Source: Anaeramoeba flamelloides
Lineage: Eukaryota; Metamonada; Anaeramoebidae
Assembly (NCBI GenBank): GCA_027625915.1
Contig: JANTQA010000042.1
Coordinates: 4,290,001-4,354,000, forward strand
DNA length: 64,000 nucleotides
Direction of reading: 5' to 3'
Below the pieces are notes generated by a model that had not been told where the DNA came from, ran no database searches, and was given only the letters and a program-made list of their open reading frames with translations. The stretch's first letter is position 1, and every line of letters starts with the position of its first letter. The position numbers were made by a program, and so were the translations under genes. Shown piece after piece: positions 1 to 11,817 of the stretch.

Positions 1-1253
1 CAATCGCTTTTTTTTTTTTTTTTTTTTTGACAAACCCAGAAAATCTAAAGATAATTAATTTCTTGTATTTGTATCTAGTTAGATTCATCAAATGAAAAAT
101 ACTGATGAATCTGAAATAATATTTTTCCATGCCAAAAAGTTGTCAAATAATGATAATTTTTTAAAAATCTTTAATTTTAAACTTGATGATATTTATGTCG
201 TTTTGGGGGTGCTCTGCTATTATTTATATCCTCAAAAACCACTTTTATAAATTAATACTAGAAAAAAAAATTAAATAAAAATAAAAATTATTTAAAGTTT
301 TTCAACAAAGTAAACAAAAAAAAATAATTTTATCTTATTTTTTGATGTCAATAATGATATTTTATATTTTTTCTGGAATCAATTTTTAATTTATTTTCTA
401 TTTGTTTGAGTTGATTTTTTTTTATTTTTTTAATAAATTTTTATTAAAAAATAAAGTTGAAGAAAAAAAGATCTGTATGAAAAAGAAATAAATATTAAGA
501 AAATGATCATTAATTACAGTTATTTTATGGTTTCTATAATTCTTGTAATTTTTTTGCAATTTCGTTTCGTTTTTGAACAAGTTTTTTTCAAAATTAAGTT
601 GTTTTATTTTCAAAATATATTTTTATATCCTTCCTTTACATACAATAAGGTTTCATTATTGTTTCAACATAAATAATTTTTTTTGAAAAAAATTTGGAAA
701 TATATTAGAATTTTGAAGTTTAATAAGATGAGAAAATTGGATCCAACTCTTGTAAAAAAATAATAATTGGTTCCCAAAAATAGATTTAAAAATAAAGTAA
801 GTTCTTGGGTGATCAGATGGTATCTTTCATTTACAATTTCAAGATGTAGTTATTGTTTTTTAAATCTGATAATTTTTCTTTGTGGTATTTTTTTTAATGT
901 TAATCGTGAACTGAATAACTCCCTTAATTTGTCTATTGAAGTTTGTCACCTCTTTTTAGCTATTTTATGAAACTTTTTTGTGGAACTTATTTAAATTGAG
1001 CTAACAAGGTGACTCCAAAACTTCAACAATACCCCTTAAGAAACATTTACTTGAAATAAAATTTTTCAAATTCTAAATTTCAACAACCCAACAAAAAGAA
1101 AACACATTTCAAAATACAAACAACAAGATATTTTTACTCACTACAAAGTATTACATAATTTTCGATTTTTGATAATTTTTTATATTTTATTTTTTTGTTT
1201 TAATTTTTTAACGTTTCACCACGGCTTATTAGATTTTAACAGATTGTACCTCG
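1..1253. other. AT-rich intergenic region without a supported gene
   Basis: The stretch is rich in A/T homopolymers, with a T tract near 11-28. The open frames at 422-613 (minus) and 767-970 (plus) are composed of AT-rich codons; the plus-strand one has no ATG at its start. I see no domain, tRNA or clear repeat end here. It probably contains the promoter and 5' leader of the gene starting at 1254. Confidence 0.6.
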
Positions 1254-3509
1254 ATGTCTGAAGCAATTTTAAGAGTAGGTAACCCAAATAGCAAAACAAA
1301 AGCTGAATTGATCAGACTGCTTCGAAAGGCAGATATTAAAGTAAATACCAAATTAAAAAAAGACGCGATTGTAAAATTATTTAGAAAAACACAAATTATT
1401 TTGGAACAAGAAAATGAAGATGAAACTTCAGAGTCATCTGAACAAGAATCTTTGGATGAAATATCGACTGAAAATGAAAGTGAATCTGGATCTGGATCTG
1501 GATCTGGATCTGAACCAGAAGAAGACGATGATACAGATGAAGACGAAGATGAGAATGACGAAACAGAAGAATCAACAAATGATGAATCAGAAGAAGATGA
1601 AGAAGATGGATCAACAAATGACGAACAAAGTGGAGAAGAAGAATCTACAAATGAAGAAGACGAAGACAAAGAGGAAGAAGAAGAAAATAAACTTTCCGAA
1701 AAAGAAATTGATCTTAAGAACCATGAACAAGAATCTGAAAGCGAAGAAGAAAGTGAAGAATTTAAGAACACAAAACAACAAGAATTAGAATTGGAAGAAA
1801 AAGAAGTGGTGCTTGAACAATCAGAAAAGTCTGATGAATCTGAAGGAACAGATAATTTGTTAAGGTTACAAGAAAAAACTCAGATCTTGGAAGATTCGAC
1901 AACAAAAGATGAAAACAAGCAAGTGGAAGAAGAAGAAGAGGAAGGTGAAAAAGATGAAACAGAAGAAAGTACAAATGAAGAAGAGGAAATAGATGAAGAA
2001 GAGGAAGAAGAGGAAGAGGAGAAAGAATTCGAACAAGTATCACAAACAAATAATAAATTTTTAAAATCAAGTGAAGAAGGTGAAGGCCAAGGCAATTCTG
2101 AAGAGGAAGAGGAAGAAGAAGAAGAAGAAAAAGAAAAAATAAATGATTCTGAAGAAGAAAACATTGATGAAGAAATCTTAAATAGGCTTAATAATGAATT
2201 TCAACAACAAGACTATCAAATTATGAAAAGAAACTCTGGATTAAAAACACCAAAATTAACCCATTCTTCAAAAAAAAACCAAAAAACAAAAAAGAAAAGT
2301 AAAAGTCTCAAAAAAAAGAAAAAAAAACTGAATAGATTTGGAACCCAGCAAAAAAGGAAGAAAAGGGAGAAAAGAAAGCAAGAACACCAATTTCATAGCG
2401 AAAAATTAAATCGAAAAAGGACATTCCAATCTGAATGGTACGAAGATATCAATTATCTCAAAGAAGATGAAGAAGATGATGAAAAAGAAAAAGAAAAATT
2501 TTATAAAAAGTTTAATGCTCAAAAATATAAGAACAGAAGACTATTAAATAAAAATAAAAACAAAAATAAAAATAAAAACCTAATTGAAAGATCTGAAAAC
2601 TCGAATATGTTTTCAAACATTTCTCCAAAAGATCAAATGTTACCCTTAGCAAAATTGTTATCAGCTGAAAAAAATAATATGAATGCAATTCCAAGAAGAC
2701 TACAAATCCAACAACAAGAAAATGTCTTCAATGGAAATAGTTCTGATTCTGGTTCTGCTTCCGAGGATGGATCTATTTCTAATTCCGAGAATGAATACAA
2801 ATTTAATGAACAAAATGAGAATTCCTTTGCTGAAAATCTTCAAGTATTAAATCAACAACAAAGAAATTTTTCTCACCAACAAAGATTTAATTCATATCAT
2901 AGAAAACCTCTCAAAAGTAATCTTAGGCAATCTTTATTAAAATTTGAATCAAAAATAGAGGACAATGATCACAATAATTATAAGGGCAGCAACAACAGAA
3001 ATAATCATATTGGGCATAATTATGATGGCGATGGTGATGATGGTTCTGGTTCTGGTTCTGATTCTGGTTCTGATAATAATGATTTTATGGAAGAACATTT
3101 TATTATTCAAAACCAATTCGAAAATGGAAACGAGAATACGAACGAGAACAAGAACAAGAACGAGAATGAGAATTACAATGTGGGTGAGAATGAGAACGAG
3201 AATGAGAATTATGTCGGAAATGAAAATGAAGAATATTCCTCAGAATCAGAAATACAGTTATTACAAACCCCAATTAAAAACGAAGATTTTTCTGAAGAGG
3301 AGGAAGATGGTTTAAATAATAATGATGAATATAAAATTGAAATTGATGATACACAATCAAGAAATTTGATAAATGAGACAAACCATTCCTCCAATAATAA
3401 AATTAATCTTACCATTAATCAAATCTGGCTTTATAATTTATTTATTATAGCCTTAACTATATTTTTAATTTTTATTATTTGGTATATATTTGATTATAAT
3501 TTTAAATAA
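1254..3509 (+). CDS. HeH/SAP-like, highly acidic, C-terminally anchored membrane protein
   Basis: A single-exon, 751-residue protein. Residues about 13-46 (SKTKAELIRLLRKADIKVN followed by KLKKDAIVKLF) match the helix-extension-helix pattern of HeH/LEM-like domains of Src1/Heh-type inner nuclear membrane proteins, or a SAP-type DNA-binding motif. Residues about 50-320 are almost entirely acidic, with SGSGSG and poly-E runs. Residues about 325-380 are strongly basic (KKKSKSLKKKKKK, KRKKREKRK) and could serve as a nuclear-localisation or nucleic-acid-binding segment. Further low-complexity KNKNKN, SGSGSDSGS and ENENEN tracts follow. Residues about 724-748 form one hydrophobic segment (LFIIALTIFLIFIIWYIF) five residues from the C-terminus, with no signal peptide, so a tail-anchored topology with the HeH end in the cytosol or nucleoplasm is inferred. 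It lacks the two membrane spans and MSC domain of Src1/MAN1. The coding call is strong; the nuclear-envelope role is inference. The reverse-strand frames over it are shadows of the GAA/GAT repeats. Confidence 0.85.
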   Translation: MSEAILRVGNPNSKTKAELIRLLRKADIKVNTKLKKDAIVKLFRKTQIILEQENEDETSESSEQESLDEISTENESESGSGSGSGSEPEEDDDTDEDEDENDETEESTNDESEEDEEDGSTNDEQSGEEESTNEEDEDKEEEEENKLSEKEIDLKNHEQESESEEESEEFKNTKQQELELEEKEVVLEQSEKSDESEGTDNLLRLQEKTQILEDSTTKDENKQVEEEEEEGEKDETEESTNEEEEIDEEEEEEEEEKEFEQVSQTNNKFLKSSEEGEGQGNSEEEEEEEEEEKEKINDSEEENIDEEILNRLNNEFQQQDYQIMKRNSGLKTPKLTHSSKKNQKTKKKSKSLKKKKKKLNRFGTQQKRKKREKRKQEHQFHSEKLNRKRTFQSEWYEDINYLKEDEEDDEKEKEKFYKKFNAQKYKNRRLLNKNKNKNKNKNLIERSENSNMFSNISPKDQMLPLAKLLSAEKNNMNAIPRRLQIQQQENVFNGNSSDSGSASEDGSISNSENEYKFNEQNENSFAENLQVLNQQQRNFSHQQRFNSYHRKPLKSNLRQSLLKFESKIEDNDHNNYKGSNNRNNHIGHNYDGDGDDGSGSGSDSGSDNNDFMEEHFIIQNQFENGNENTNENKNKNENENYNVGENENENENYVGNENEEYSSESEIQLLQTPIKNEDFSEEEEDGLNNNDEYKIEIDDTQSRNLINETNHSSNNKINLTINQIWLYNLFIIALTIFLIFIIWYIFDYNFK

Positions 3510-3858
3510 GAATTTGACACTAAAGATATATTAATTGGGTTTTTACTCGGGTTTTTATCTATTATTATGATGTTCTTATTTTGGAAACACTTTAATGTTA
3601 TATATTATTTATAATATTAACAATAATAAATCTTTTTTTATTTTTTTTTTTTATTTGATTTGATTTGATTTGGAATTGTCTTGAGAGAATTTTAAATAAA
3701 ATAATTTTTTAAATTATAAAGGAGCTAGATGTTAAATATTGTAACTACTTTGTAGGGAATATAACCAATCCATACTTTGTCACAAATTTATACAAAAGAT
3801 GATCAATAAAAATAAATCAAATATTCTTCAGGGCTTAAAGTAACAAAAAGTATCTAAA

Positions 3859-4386
3859 CCAAAATTCAAAATTTTCCACACAGCTAAAACCGTCCAATTA
3901 ATCACAATAATACGCTTTCATTCAAATTGGAAATAAATTTTTATTTTTGAAAAATATGAAAATCTGTTTTTCATCTTTTTTTTTGTTTACATTTTATTTT
4001 TTGAATTACGTAACTTGTTTTGCTCAATCAAAATTTTATTCAACAAGGAATGATATTAGGTTAAAGTTGAGTTGTTCCAAATAGAAGAACTCAAATACAA
4101 TTAATTGGTAGTATCTAACCATTTGATCGATCAATATTCCTAAATTATTAAAACAAATTTAAACATATATTTTTTTGTTTTGCTAACTCCATAATTTTTG
4201 ACACACCCTTTATTTGTTATGATAATAATTTATTGTTTGTTTTGTGAGTATTGTAATTTATAAACAAGTGTTAGCATTTCAATTAGCTAATGGTTCTAAT
4301 TTGGTATTTCTTCTACAATTAATTAAATAAGTTTTTTTTTTTTTTTCAAAAATTGAATTTTGGTATGTTAAAAATTTTGAATTGGA
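3859..4386. repeat. TIR repeat, family G copy 1
   Basis: The left end reads CCAAAATTCAAAATTTTCCA and the right end carries the inverted version (TTAAAAATTTTGAATTGG). Internal sequence, for example the GATCGATCAAT stretch near 4125, is shared in reverse complement with 34683-35204 and more weakly with 40280-40745. No transposase frame is visible. This is a non-autonomous DNA element or its remnant; ends are approximate. Confidence 0.55.
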
Positions 4387-4461
4387 GTTTACTTATGGTG
4401 TTAAAAAGATGATATTTTGAATAGAAATAAAATGAAATTTATCTAGCGATTTATTGAATAA

Positions 4462-5155
4462 AAACTCAGTTTCAACACTTGTGAATCTCCTGAAATAATA
4501 TATGAAAAAAAAATTATATTTCCTTTAGTATTCAAGAACAACTAATTATTAAATCTGATTAATAATTCACTATTAAATTATTTAATATATATAAAAATCT
4601 GATATTTTGAAAATTAAAAAAAATAAAACCAAAAACCAAAAGAAAAGTGAGTTGCATTTTTTGAAATTGTACTTTACAGATTTTTTATTACTGTACTTTC
4701 ACTGAAAATAAATTAACAAAAATATTTTTTACGAATCATTATTTCACTTTTAAAGACATTTCATAGTCTCAATTTTGTTGATGATTATTTGTCTTTTTTA
4801 GATAATTTTGTTTTTTTGTTATGATCTTTTGAAAAAAAAAAAAGAAAAATAAAAAAAAAAAAAAAAAATAGAAAAAAACAAGAAAAAGAGAAATTGAAGG
4901 AGAAATCAAAAAGAACTTTTACACATTTAAAGAAAAAGAAAAATCAAAAAAAGAAAAACAAATATAAAAGAAATACAAAAATTTTTTTTAAAAAAAAAAG
5001 AAAAACAAAATTTTCCAAAATTAAATAAATTTTACCAAATTAAAAATTTTTATTAAGAAAAAAAATTTTTGAAAGTGTTTTTTTGAAAAGAAAAGCTGAA
5101 TAAAACCCCTTAAAAACTTTCATTAACATTGTAAAATGAATAAATATTTTTGAGA
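4462..5155. repeat. TIR repeat, family F copy 1 (degenerate)
   Basis: Shares order and sequence with 16031-16606 and 34055-34654: 'gtgaatctcctgaaataat' at the left, 'agtattcaagaacaa', a 'aaaagtgagt' segment in the middle, a long purine-rich A/G tract, and a right end resembling the inverted left end. No coding potential is seen. Borders are approximate. Confidence 0.55.
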
Positions 5156-5594
5156 AATATTTTGGAAAAAGATTTTTAAATGAAATAACTTTTCTATATA
5201 GGCTACAATTTGATTTTTATTACTGTGAAAACATAATGAGATGTTTTTATATTGATATTTCACAGGCTGAATGCAATAGATTAAAATATGTTATTGGGGA
5301 TCTTCTATACTTACAAAGTTTGGATATATAAAGTTCTAAAATGTGTTTTCAAAAAAGATGGTTAGATAAGTAAATTATTTTAATCAGATATTTTTTTTTT
5401 AGATAAAAAGATAAAGCTGAAATTCATTGAAAATCTTTATAACGAAGTAACTTTTTCTCAATTTATTAGTGTTTCAATCATTAATACATAATATGTGGAG
5501 TTTATTGTAATAAACATGAAAGAAAAGATTTTTTTCATTTTGATGAATAAAAAAACTTTTTTTTAATTTGTTTAATAATTATGAAAAATAAACT

Positions 5595-5850
5595 AAATTC
5601 CAAAAATTTCGACACAGTTTAAACAGTGGAAAGAATAATAATACTACAGTTAACATTCAATTTGGAAATTATTTTGATTTTACAAACAATTTCATTTTTT
5701 GTTTATTTTTGTTTTGTTTTCATTTCCAACTTTCTTTCTAGTTACTTAATCTGTTTCATTAGATCTGTATTTTGTTTTCAATGGTTGATAGAAGGTTAAG
5801 GTTGAGTTTGTTAAATGAACTTTATTTCAAAAATTGTTACTTACTTTTAC
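5595..5850. repeat. TIR repeat, family G fragment
   Basis: The left end 'ccaaaaatttcgacacag' matches the left end of the copy at 40280 (ccaaaaatttggacacg). The body matches parts of the reverse complement of that copy. The right border could not be found. Confidence 0.35.
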
Positions 5851-6841
5851 TTAGATTTTTGCTTTATTTTTTTTAATTGTTAAAATATCTGGTTTTTCTA
5901 TATGTAGAATGATTTAAAAGTGAATTATAAATTGGTTTCAATTATTTGTTGTTTTATAATACTAAAGGATATATATCTATATTCAATTTATTATTTCAGG
6001 TAGACCTCGATTTTCAAATAATATTGATTTGAAATCAAATATATAGATATCTATCTAAGCCAAATTTCAAAATGATGAGCAAACATTATTTTTTTATTTT
6101 ATCTTTTTTCATTTTTCTTTCAAAAAATAATTACACTATATTTTAATTTATTAGTCTATATTGGTTATTATCTCTAAATGCTTTAATAAATAGATTATTT
6201 TCAAAAAAGTAACTAAAAAAACAATTAAAAAATTTTTTTCCTGATGAAAAATCTGCCGATATTTTTGAAATTTAGCTTATATAAATAAAAACTCAATTTC
6301 ACTCAAAGGTTCCCCACCAAAAATGAAAAAAATTACTTTATTTTTAAGAAACAACCAAATTTAGATTGTTTAGAAATAACAGAAATAATAAAATTCGGAA
6401 TATAACCGATAATCAGAAAAGAAAGGCCTGAACTAACCATAAATTTCAAAAAAAAAAAACAAATGCTAAAAAATGTTTGTGTCTCACTTTCATTATAACT
6501 TCTCGTGCTAAAAGTCTCCATTTATTCAGGAAATTAAAAATTTATTAATAAGTATTTTACTTGTAAATTTATGAATTTTAAAAGAACATATAGAGCCTCG
6601 CTTTTCTTAATTTTTATTTTAAATTTCAAACATTTTTTTTTTCTAATTGATTTTTTTAAAAAAAAAAAAAAAAAAAGATAGAAAAAAAGAAAAGAAAAAG
6701 GCAAAATACAAAAAAAATAACAAAATGAGAAAAAAAGATCAAATTTGGAAATTGAAATTTTTTTTTGAGAAGAATAATAGATTAAACTCGTAGAATACGT
6801 TCTATTTATTCAATAAAACTGTGCACCTTTGACTGAAAAGG

Positions 6842-6844
<3 letters not shown>

Positions 6845-6890
<46 letters not shown>
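6845..6890. repeat. (TA)n microsatellite
   Basis: Uninterrupted TA dinucleotide run of about 46 bases. Just upstream (6816-6828) lies 'gcacctttgactg', resembling one end of family H (see 36289-36813), so a decayed family H end may be present. Confidence 0.95.
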
Positions 6891-7193
6891 GTCTCTGAAT
6901 GTGTGTTTATTATGGAGGTATTATCTTAACAAGTTAAAAAATCAAGTTTAGAGAAAGATTAACTTTTGTTTTTATTAAAGATCAGTTAAAAAAATTTTTC
7001 GTTAAATCTAGTTTTTTGTTGTGGAAACAAAGAAGAAGAGATGAATTCAGTAAAAAGAAGGGAAAAAAAGTTTTCCAAACAATCTTTATCATTGGTGAAA
7101 GTTATGTTAGGTTGACTAGGTAGCTTTTTAATAGTCAATTAATTCCTTAAAACTTCTAGATAATAGAGAATATGTTTAAACCAAATAGATATA

Positions 7194-7392
7194 CAGTCAG
7201 TTTCACTTTTAAGGCACAAACTTAAAACGAAATTTAAGGCACAAAAAAATCTCAAATTAAGGCACAAAATTTGGAATTTTTTTTTTTTTTACAATTTATT
7301 TTACTAGAATCCGAATTTTGTGCTTTAATTTGAGATTTTTTTTTTGCCTTAAATTTCGTTGAAAGTTTGTGCCTTAAAAGTGAAACTAACTG
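7194..7392. mobile_element. Palindromic MITE, family M1 copy 1
   Basis: A roughly 200-bp element whose halves are near inverted copies. It starts CAGTCAGTTTCACTTTTAAG and ends with the inverted form, flanked by TA on both sides (7192-7193 and 7393-7394). Each half repeats 'aaggcacaaa' and 'ctcaaattaaggcac'. TA duplication with CAGT termini is typical of Tc1/mariner-type elements; no transposase is encoded. The left half closely matches the copy at 18629. Confidence 0.85.
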
Positions 7393-7394
7393 TA

Positions 7395-7400
<6 letters not shown>

Positions 7401-7454
<54 letters not shown>
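7401..7454. repeat. (TA)n microsatellite
   Basis: TA run of about 54 bases directly downstream of the M1 element at 7194-7392. The element inserted at a TA beside or within a TA-rich tract. Confidence 0.95.
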
Positions 7455-7456
<2 letters not shown>

Positions 7457-8367
7457 TTGAAGAATCAGTAGTAGAGTTATTACTTTAGAAGGATTTTTAG
7501 TTTTCATATAATTTATAATAACATAATTAACTGTGTACCTGATTTGTGGTTTTTTAGTATTGTTGTTAATCTCAAAACGTGATATTTATGTCAACCAAAT
7601 TTAAAAAATATAATAAAATCACACCTTTAATCCTTTTATTCATTAGTTCCTAAATATTTTTTCTTATTGTTTCATAAATTACTTTTTTTTCAAGATCGTT
7701 TTTTTTTGTTCAAAATAAAATTTTTATTTTTTAAAATTAGCCTTCAGTTTCATCAACTATTAGATCACCATAAATTTTTTGTCAAAAAAATTTGGTATTT
7801 ATTCAATATTTTTGTAATTATCAATATTTAATAAATCATCACAATTTGTCTAAAATTGGAAATTATAATCAATTTTAACATTATTTTAATTTTAATTACA
7901 ATTTTACTAAACTTTAAGACTGTTTTTAACATTTTCTCATGAATTGAAAAGGATGTAATGAAATATTCTAATTTCAAAAAGATATTTACCTAAAATATCC
8001 AATTTAAAAGTTTGTATATTAATCACTTCCAAAAGTTTGTTTTAATCTTAATAATATTATTTAAAAAAAAAACAACAATTGTTTTTAATTCGATGAAAGA
8101 TATTTAATAGTATAATTTTGATAATTAGTATTAAAAAGGGATCGAAGTTTAGAAAGTTTCTGTAACAAAAAAAGTAAGAGTGTAATAATTAAATTTTATA
8201 AAAATAATATATTTTTTTTAATTATAATTTTGCAAATTTAATAATTTTCAAAAGGGTGTTTTTTCAAATAGGAAATGAATTTGTAGGATAAATTTTAATT
8301 TAAAATATAATATTTCTTTTGTATTTACTTTTTTCAAAAATATCATATGTAAAAACAAACAAGTAAA

Positions 8368-8415
8368 AGAAGAAGAAGAAGAAGAAGAAGAAGAAGAAGA
8401 AGAAGAAGAAGAAGA
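8368..8415. repeat. (GAA)n microsatellite
   Basis: About 16 uninterrupted AGA/GAA triplets in non-coding sequence. The same triplet is used heavily within acidic protein tracts of the window, but no reading frame extends from this run. Confidence 0.95.
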
Positions 8416-8980
8416 ATTGAAATGGAAAGATTGAAATCTCCATAAGTAAGAGTAATTTAAATTTTAAATTTTTATTTTTTTCCCCTTTTCATGTTAATAT
8501 TTACTTTTGTAGATTGAAGTATTTTGAATAAAAATATTTAATATCACTATAAAATCTCTGATTAACTTTTTTTATTTATCCGATAATGAAAATAATATTT
8601 TAAGTTGTCAGTTTAAACTAAGAATAATGTAAATGTATAGATAATTAGAAGAGATTCTTCGAATTGACTTTTAATACTCCTCGATTTTTAAAAAGAGGGT
8701 AATTAAAAATTATTTCAAATTTTCAATTTGTATGGGAATTATAACTTCTTACAAACTCCAAACTGTTAAATTCAATTATTAATGATCTTTTTCTGGTTTG
8801 GAGGCTTAAGTATGAATTATAATATTTATAAAACTATTTTATTTTGAATATTTTTTACCTGTAAACAAAAATACACCGTCACTGAGTGTTTTTTCTATAA
8901 AAATTGAATTTTTAGCGAAATTATTTATGTTATCACCATTGTATGATATAAGATAAACTTCAATTAAAAAATTGTTTTAT

Positions 8981-9147
8981 TACTGGTATTTGAATAATAA
9001 ATGGGATTTTTTTTCACTTCATTTTTAATTTCTCTTTTTTAAGTGAACATAGATCAAGAACCTCTTTCTTTAAGAACTATATTTATAAAAAAAAAATATG
9101 GAAAAGGAAGTGAAAATTCTTTCCCATTTAGAATTCAAATACCAGTA
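8981..9147. mobile_element. Short TIR element, family I copy 1
   Basis: A 167-bp element starting TACTGGTATTTGAAT and ending ATTCAAATACCAGTA. The inverted similarity continues inward (AATGGG versus CCCATT) and again at 'tttcacttc' versus 'gaagtgaaa'. A diverged relative lies near 28910-29095. It is non-coding and of MITE type. Confidence 0.7.
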
Positions 9148-9749
9148 ATGACCCTAATCAAATTTGATTAAAATATAACTTTGTATTAATGTAAAATAGA
9201 TTTAAAGTGAGTCTGGTTATACACTATTCGCTTATTTAATTTATTTTTCAATCTTCAAAGTTGATAAACCTTCACAAATTGTGTTTACTTTTACCAAAAA
9301 TGTAAGATTACTTGAACGAATAAAAATCTTCCCAATTTAAGATGTGTATTCTAAATAAAGTTTAAACATTTACCCCAATACATATCATTTCAGTTTTGTG
9401 AGAGGAGAATGAAATCAATAAGTAGCACCCCTCCCTTAATTACATATTACATGCCATTGAAAAACATAATACCTTCAAAAAGGGTTTATTCGAATAATTT
9501 AAAAACAGGAATTTTGCTATAATTCATTTTTTAAGTTTTGTGATTCTTAATTATTCCTTTCTTTTTTTAAAAAAATATCTTCTATTCTTTTCAAAACAAA
9601 AGGAAAGTAAAACTGTTTTTTTTTAAAAAAAAAGGCAACTTTCTGTATTTTCAACACAATTTTGAAGATTAAACTATCAGAAGAAAACAATAATAAGAAA
9701 AAAAAATCAAAAAAAAAAAAAAACATCAAAAAAGAATTAACAGCAAACA

Positions 9750-11771
9750 ATGAAAAGTAATTCTACAACCATTTGTTTGACTTTTCTTTTTTTCTTTTTT
9801 TTATTAATTTGTCCACCTAAAGATTCACCACACCAACCTTCAAGTGAAGAATATATTGTTACCTTCAATGTATATCAACAATTAGAAGATCTTAATGGAT
9901 ATCTAAATTCAATTTTAAACAAATACAAAAGTATTTATACACTAAAACCGAGGTTTACGTATTTAAAAAAATATCCGACTGATTTTGTTGTTCTTGAAAT
10001 TAACCCGACAAACAATAAACTATCAAGCTCATTAATTTCATTTCTTAAAAGTCTAGAAAATATCAAAAGTGTTGAGCCAAATAGAATTATCTATCCAAGC
10101 GCTCTTGATACAGATCATAATCAAAACAATAATAACAAAAATCAAGACAAAACATCTGTGAATCAAAAATTGCTCAATGGTAAGTTGTTTACCAAATTTT
10201 CTTGGGATGAAAGTGAAAGTGAAAGCGAAAGTGAAAGTGAAAGTGAAAACGAAAGCAAAAACAAAAACAAAAACAAAAAAGAAAAAGAAAAAGAAACAAT
10301 AAAAGAATATTCAACAAAGAAGGCAAATCTTTTTAAAAAAAAACAAAAAAAAACTACTTTCCAACAAGAAGAAATGGCATTCCCAGAAAGATCTCTCCTT
10401 TCACAAACATCAAGTTCCTTACTTGAGGACTTGGAAGTAAAGAAATTTTGGCATCAGGGATATTTGGGATCGAATGTCAAAATAGCCATTTTTGATACGG
10501 GCTTAAATGAAAACAACCCGCATTTTAAGAACGTTGTTGAAAGGATTAATTGGACGGACGAAAAGACGTATGAAGACTTAGTTGGGCATGGGACGTTTGT
10601 GGCGTCTATTATCTCATCCAATAGCAAGAATTGCGGCGGTCTTGCACCAGATTCTGATTTGTACATCTATCGTATTTTCACAAAGAATAAGATTTCTTAT
10701 ACATCGTGGTTTTTAGATGCGTTCAATTACGCATTGTTTAAAAAAATTAATATTTTAAACCTCAGCATTGGCGGACCTGATTATAACGACTTGCCATTTG
10801 TGGAAAAGGTCAACGAGCTCTCTGCGAATGGGATCATTTTTGTATCCGCGATTGGTAACGATGGCCCATTATATGGGACCTTAAACAACCCCGGCGATCA
10901 GTCGGACGTTATTGGTGTTGGCGCACTTGAGCACCAAAGGGGCGTGGTTGGCGAATTTTCCTCAAGGGGGATGACCACCTGGGAGCTGCCCTTCGGCTAT
11001 GGAAGATTCAAGCCAGACTTGGTGGCGCCGGGAAAAAACTTATTTGGCTTAAGGCCTGACGGCAAGGGGTGCACGACATTATCTGGCACCTCTGTTGCGA
11101 GCCCCGTTGTAGTTGGCGCGATCTCATTATTGGCAAGTTCCCTTGAAGAAAGCCAAAGATGGAAAATCTTAAACCCAGCTTCAGTTAAGCAGGTACTCGT
11201 ACAGGGCTCTGTGAAGCAGAGCTCTGCCATGGATAAAATTAAAGTATTTTTCCCAAACCATTTGAATAGCCACAGCATTTGGGATTTGAATAAAATTGAT
11301 AATATCCATTCCAAAAATATGATGCAAGATTTGCTTTGTAAAGGCAATATTTTTGAACAGGGATCGGGCTTAATAAATCTTCCAAATTCTTTACAAATTT
11401 TAAAATCTTTTCAGCCGCATGCTTCAGTTTTCCCAGATACGATCGATTTCACTGATTGCCCTTATTATTGGCCCTACTGCTCACAACCTTTATATTATAG
11501 CTCAATGCCTGTAATGGTTAATTTCACAATTTTAAATTCCATGGACGTTACCGGTTATATTCCCAATGAACCGACTTTTAAAATTGTTTCCATTAATGTA
11601 AAGCAGGGAACAATTAAGGAAATTACCGATTTGGTGGTAATTAATTTTAGTTATTCTGCTGTTATTTGGCCCTGGACTGGCTATTTGGCGGCATTTATTG
11701 AAGCGGGAGAGGCGTCCAAAGAAATTCACGCGATTATTGATTTAGAAATTTCCTTAACAGTTACTTCATTC

Positions 11772-11817
<46 letters not shown>

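Larger units (their letters stand above)
3510..9749. other. 6.2 kb gene-free region made of repeats
   Basis: I find no supported gene between the HeH-like gene and the protease gene. The region holds copies of three TIR repeat families (entries at 3859, 4462, 7194 and 8981), two long TA microsatellites, a GAA microsatellite, and long A/T tracts near 4835-5010 and 6655-6720. The small minus-strand open frame at 6333-6521 is not supported by composition or domains. Confidence 0.6.

Noticed and set aside
1229-1771. Serine-rich 180-residue minus-strand frame over the acidic gene
   Set aside because: It is the antisense reading of GAA/TCA-type repeats in the plus-strand gene; it has no independent support.
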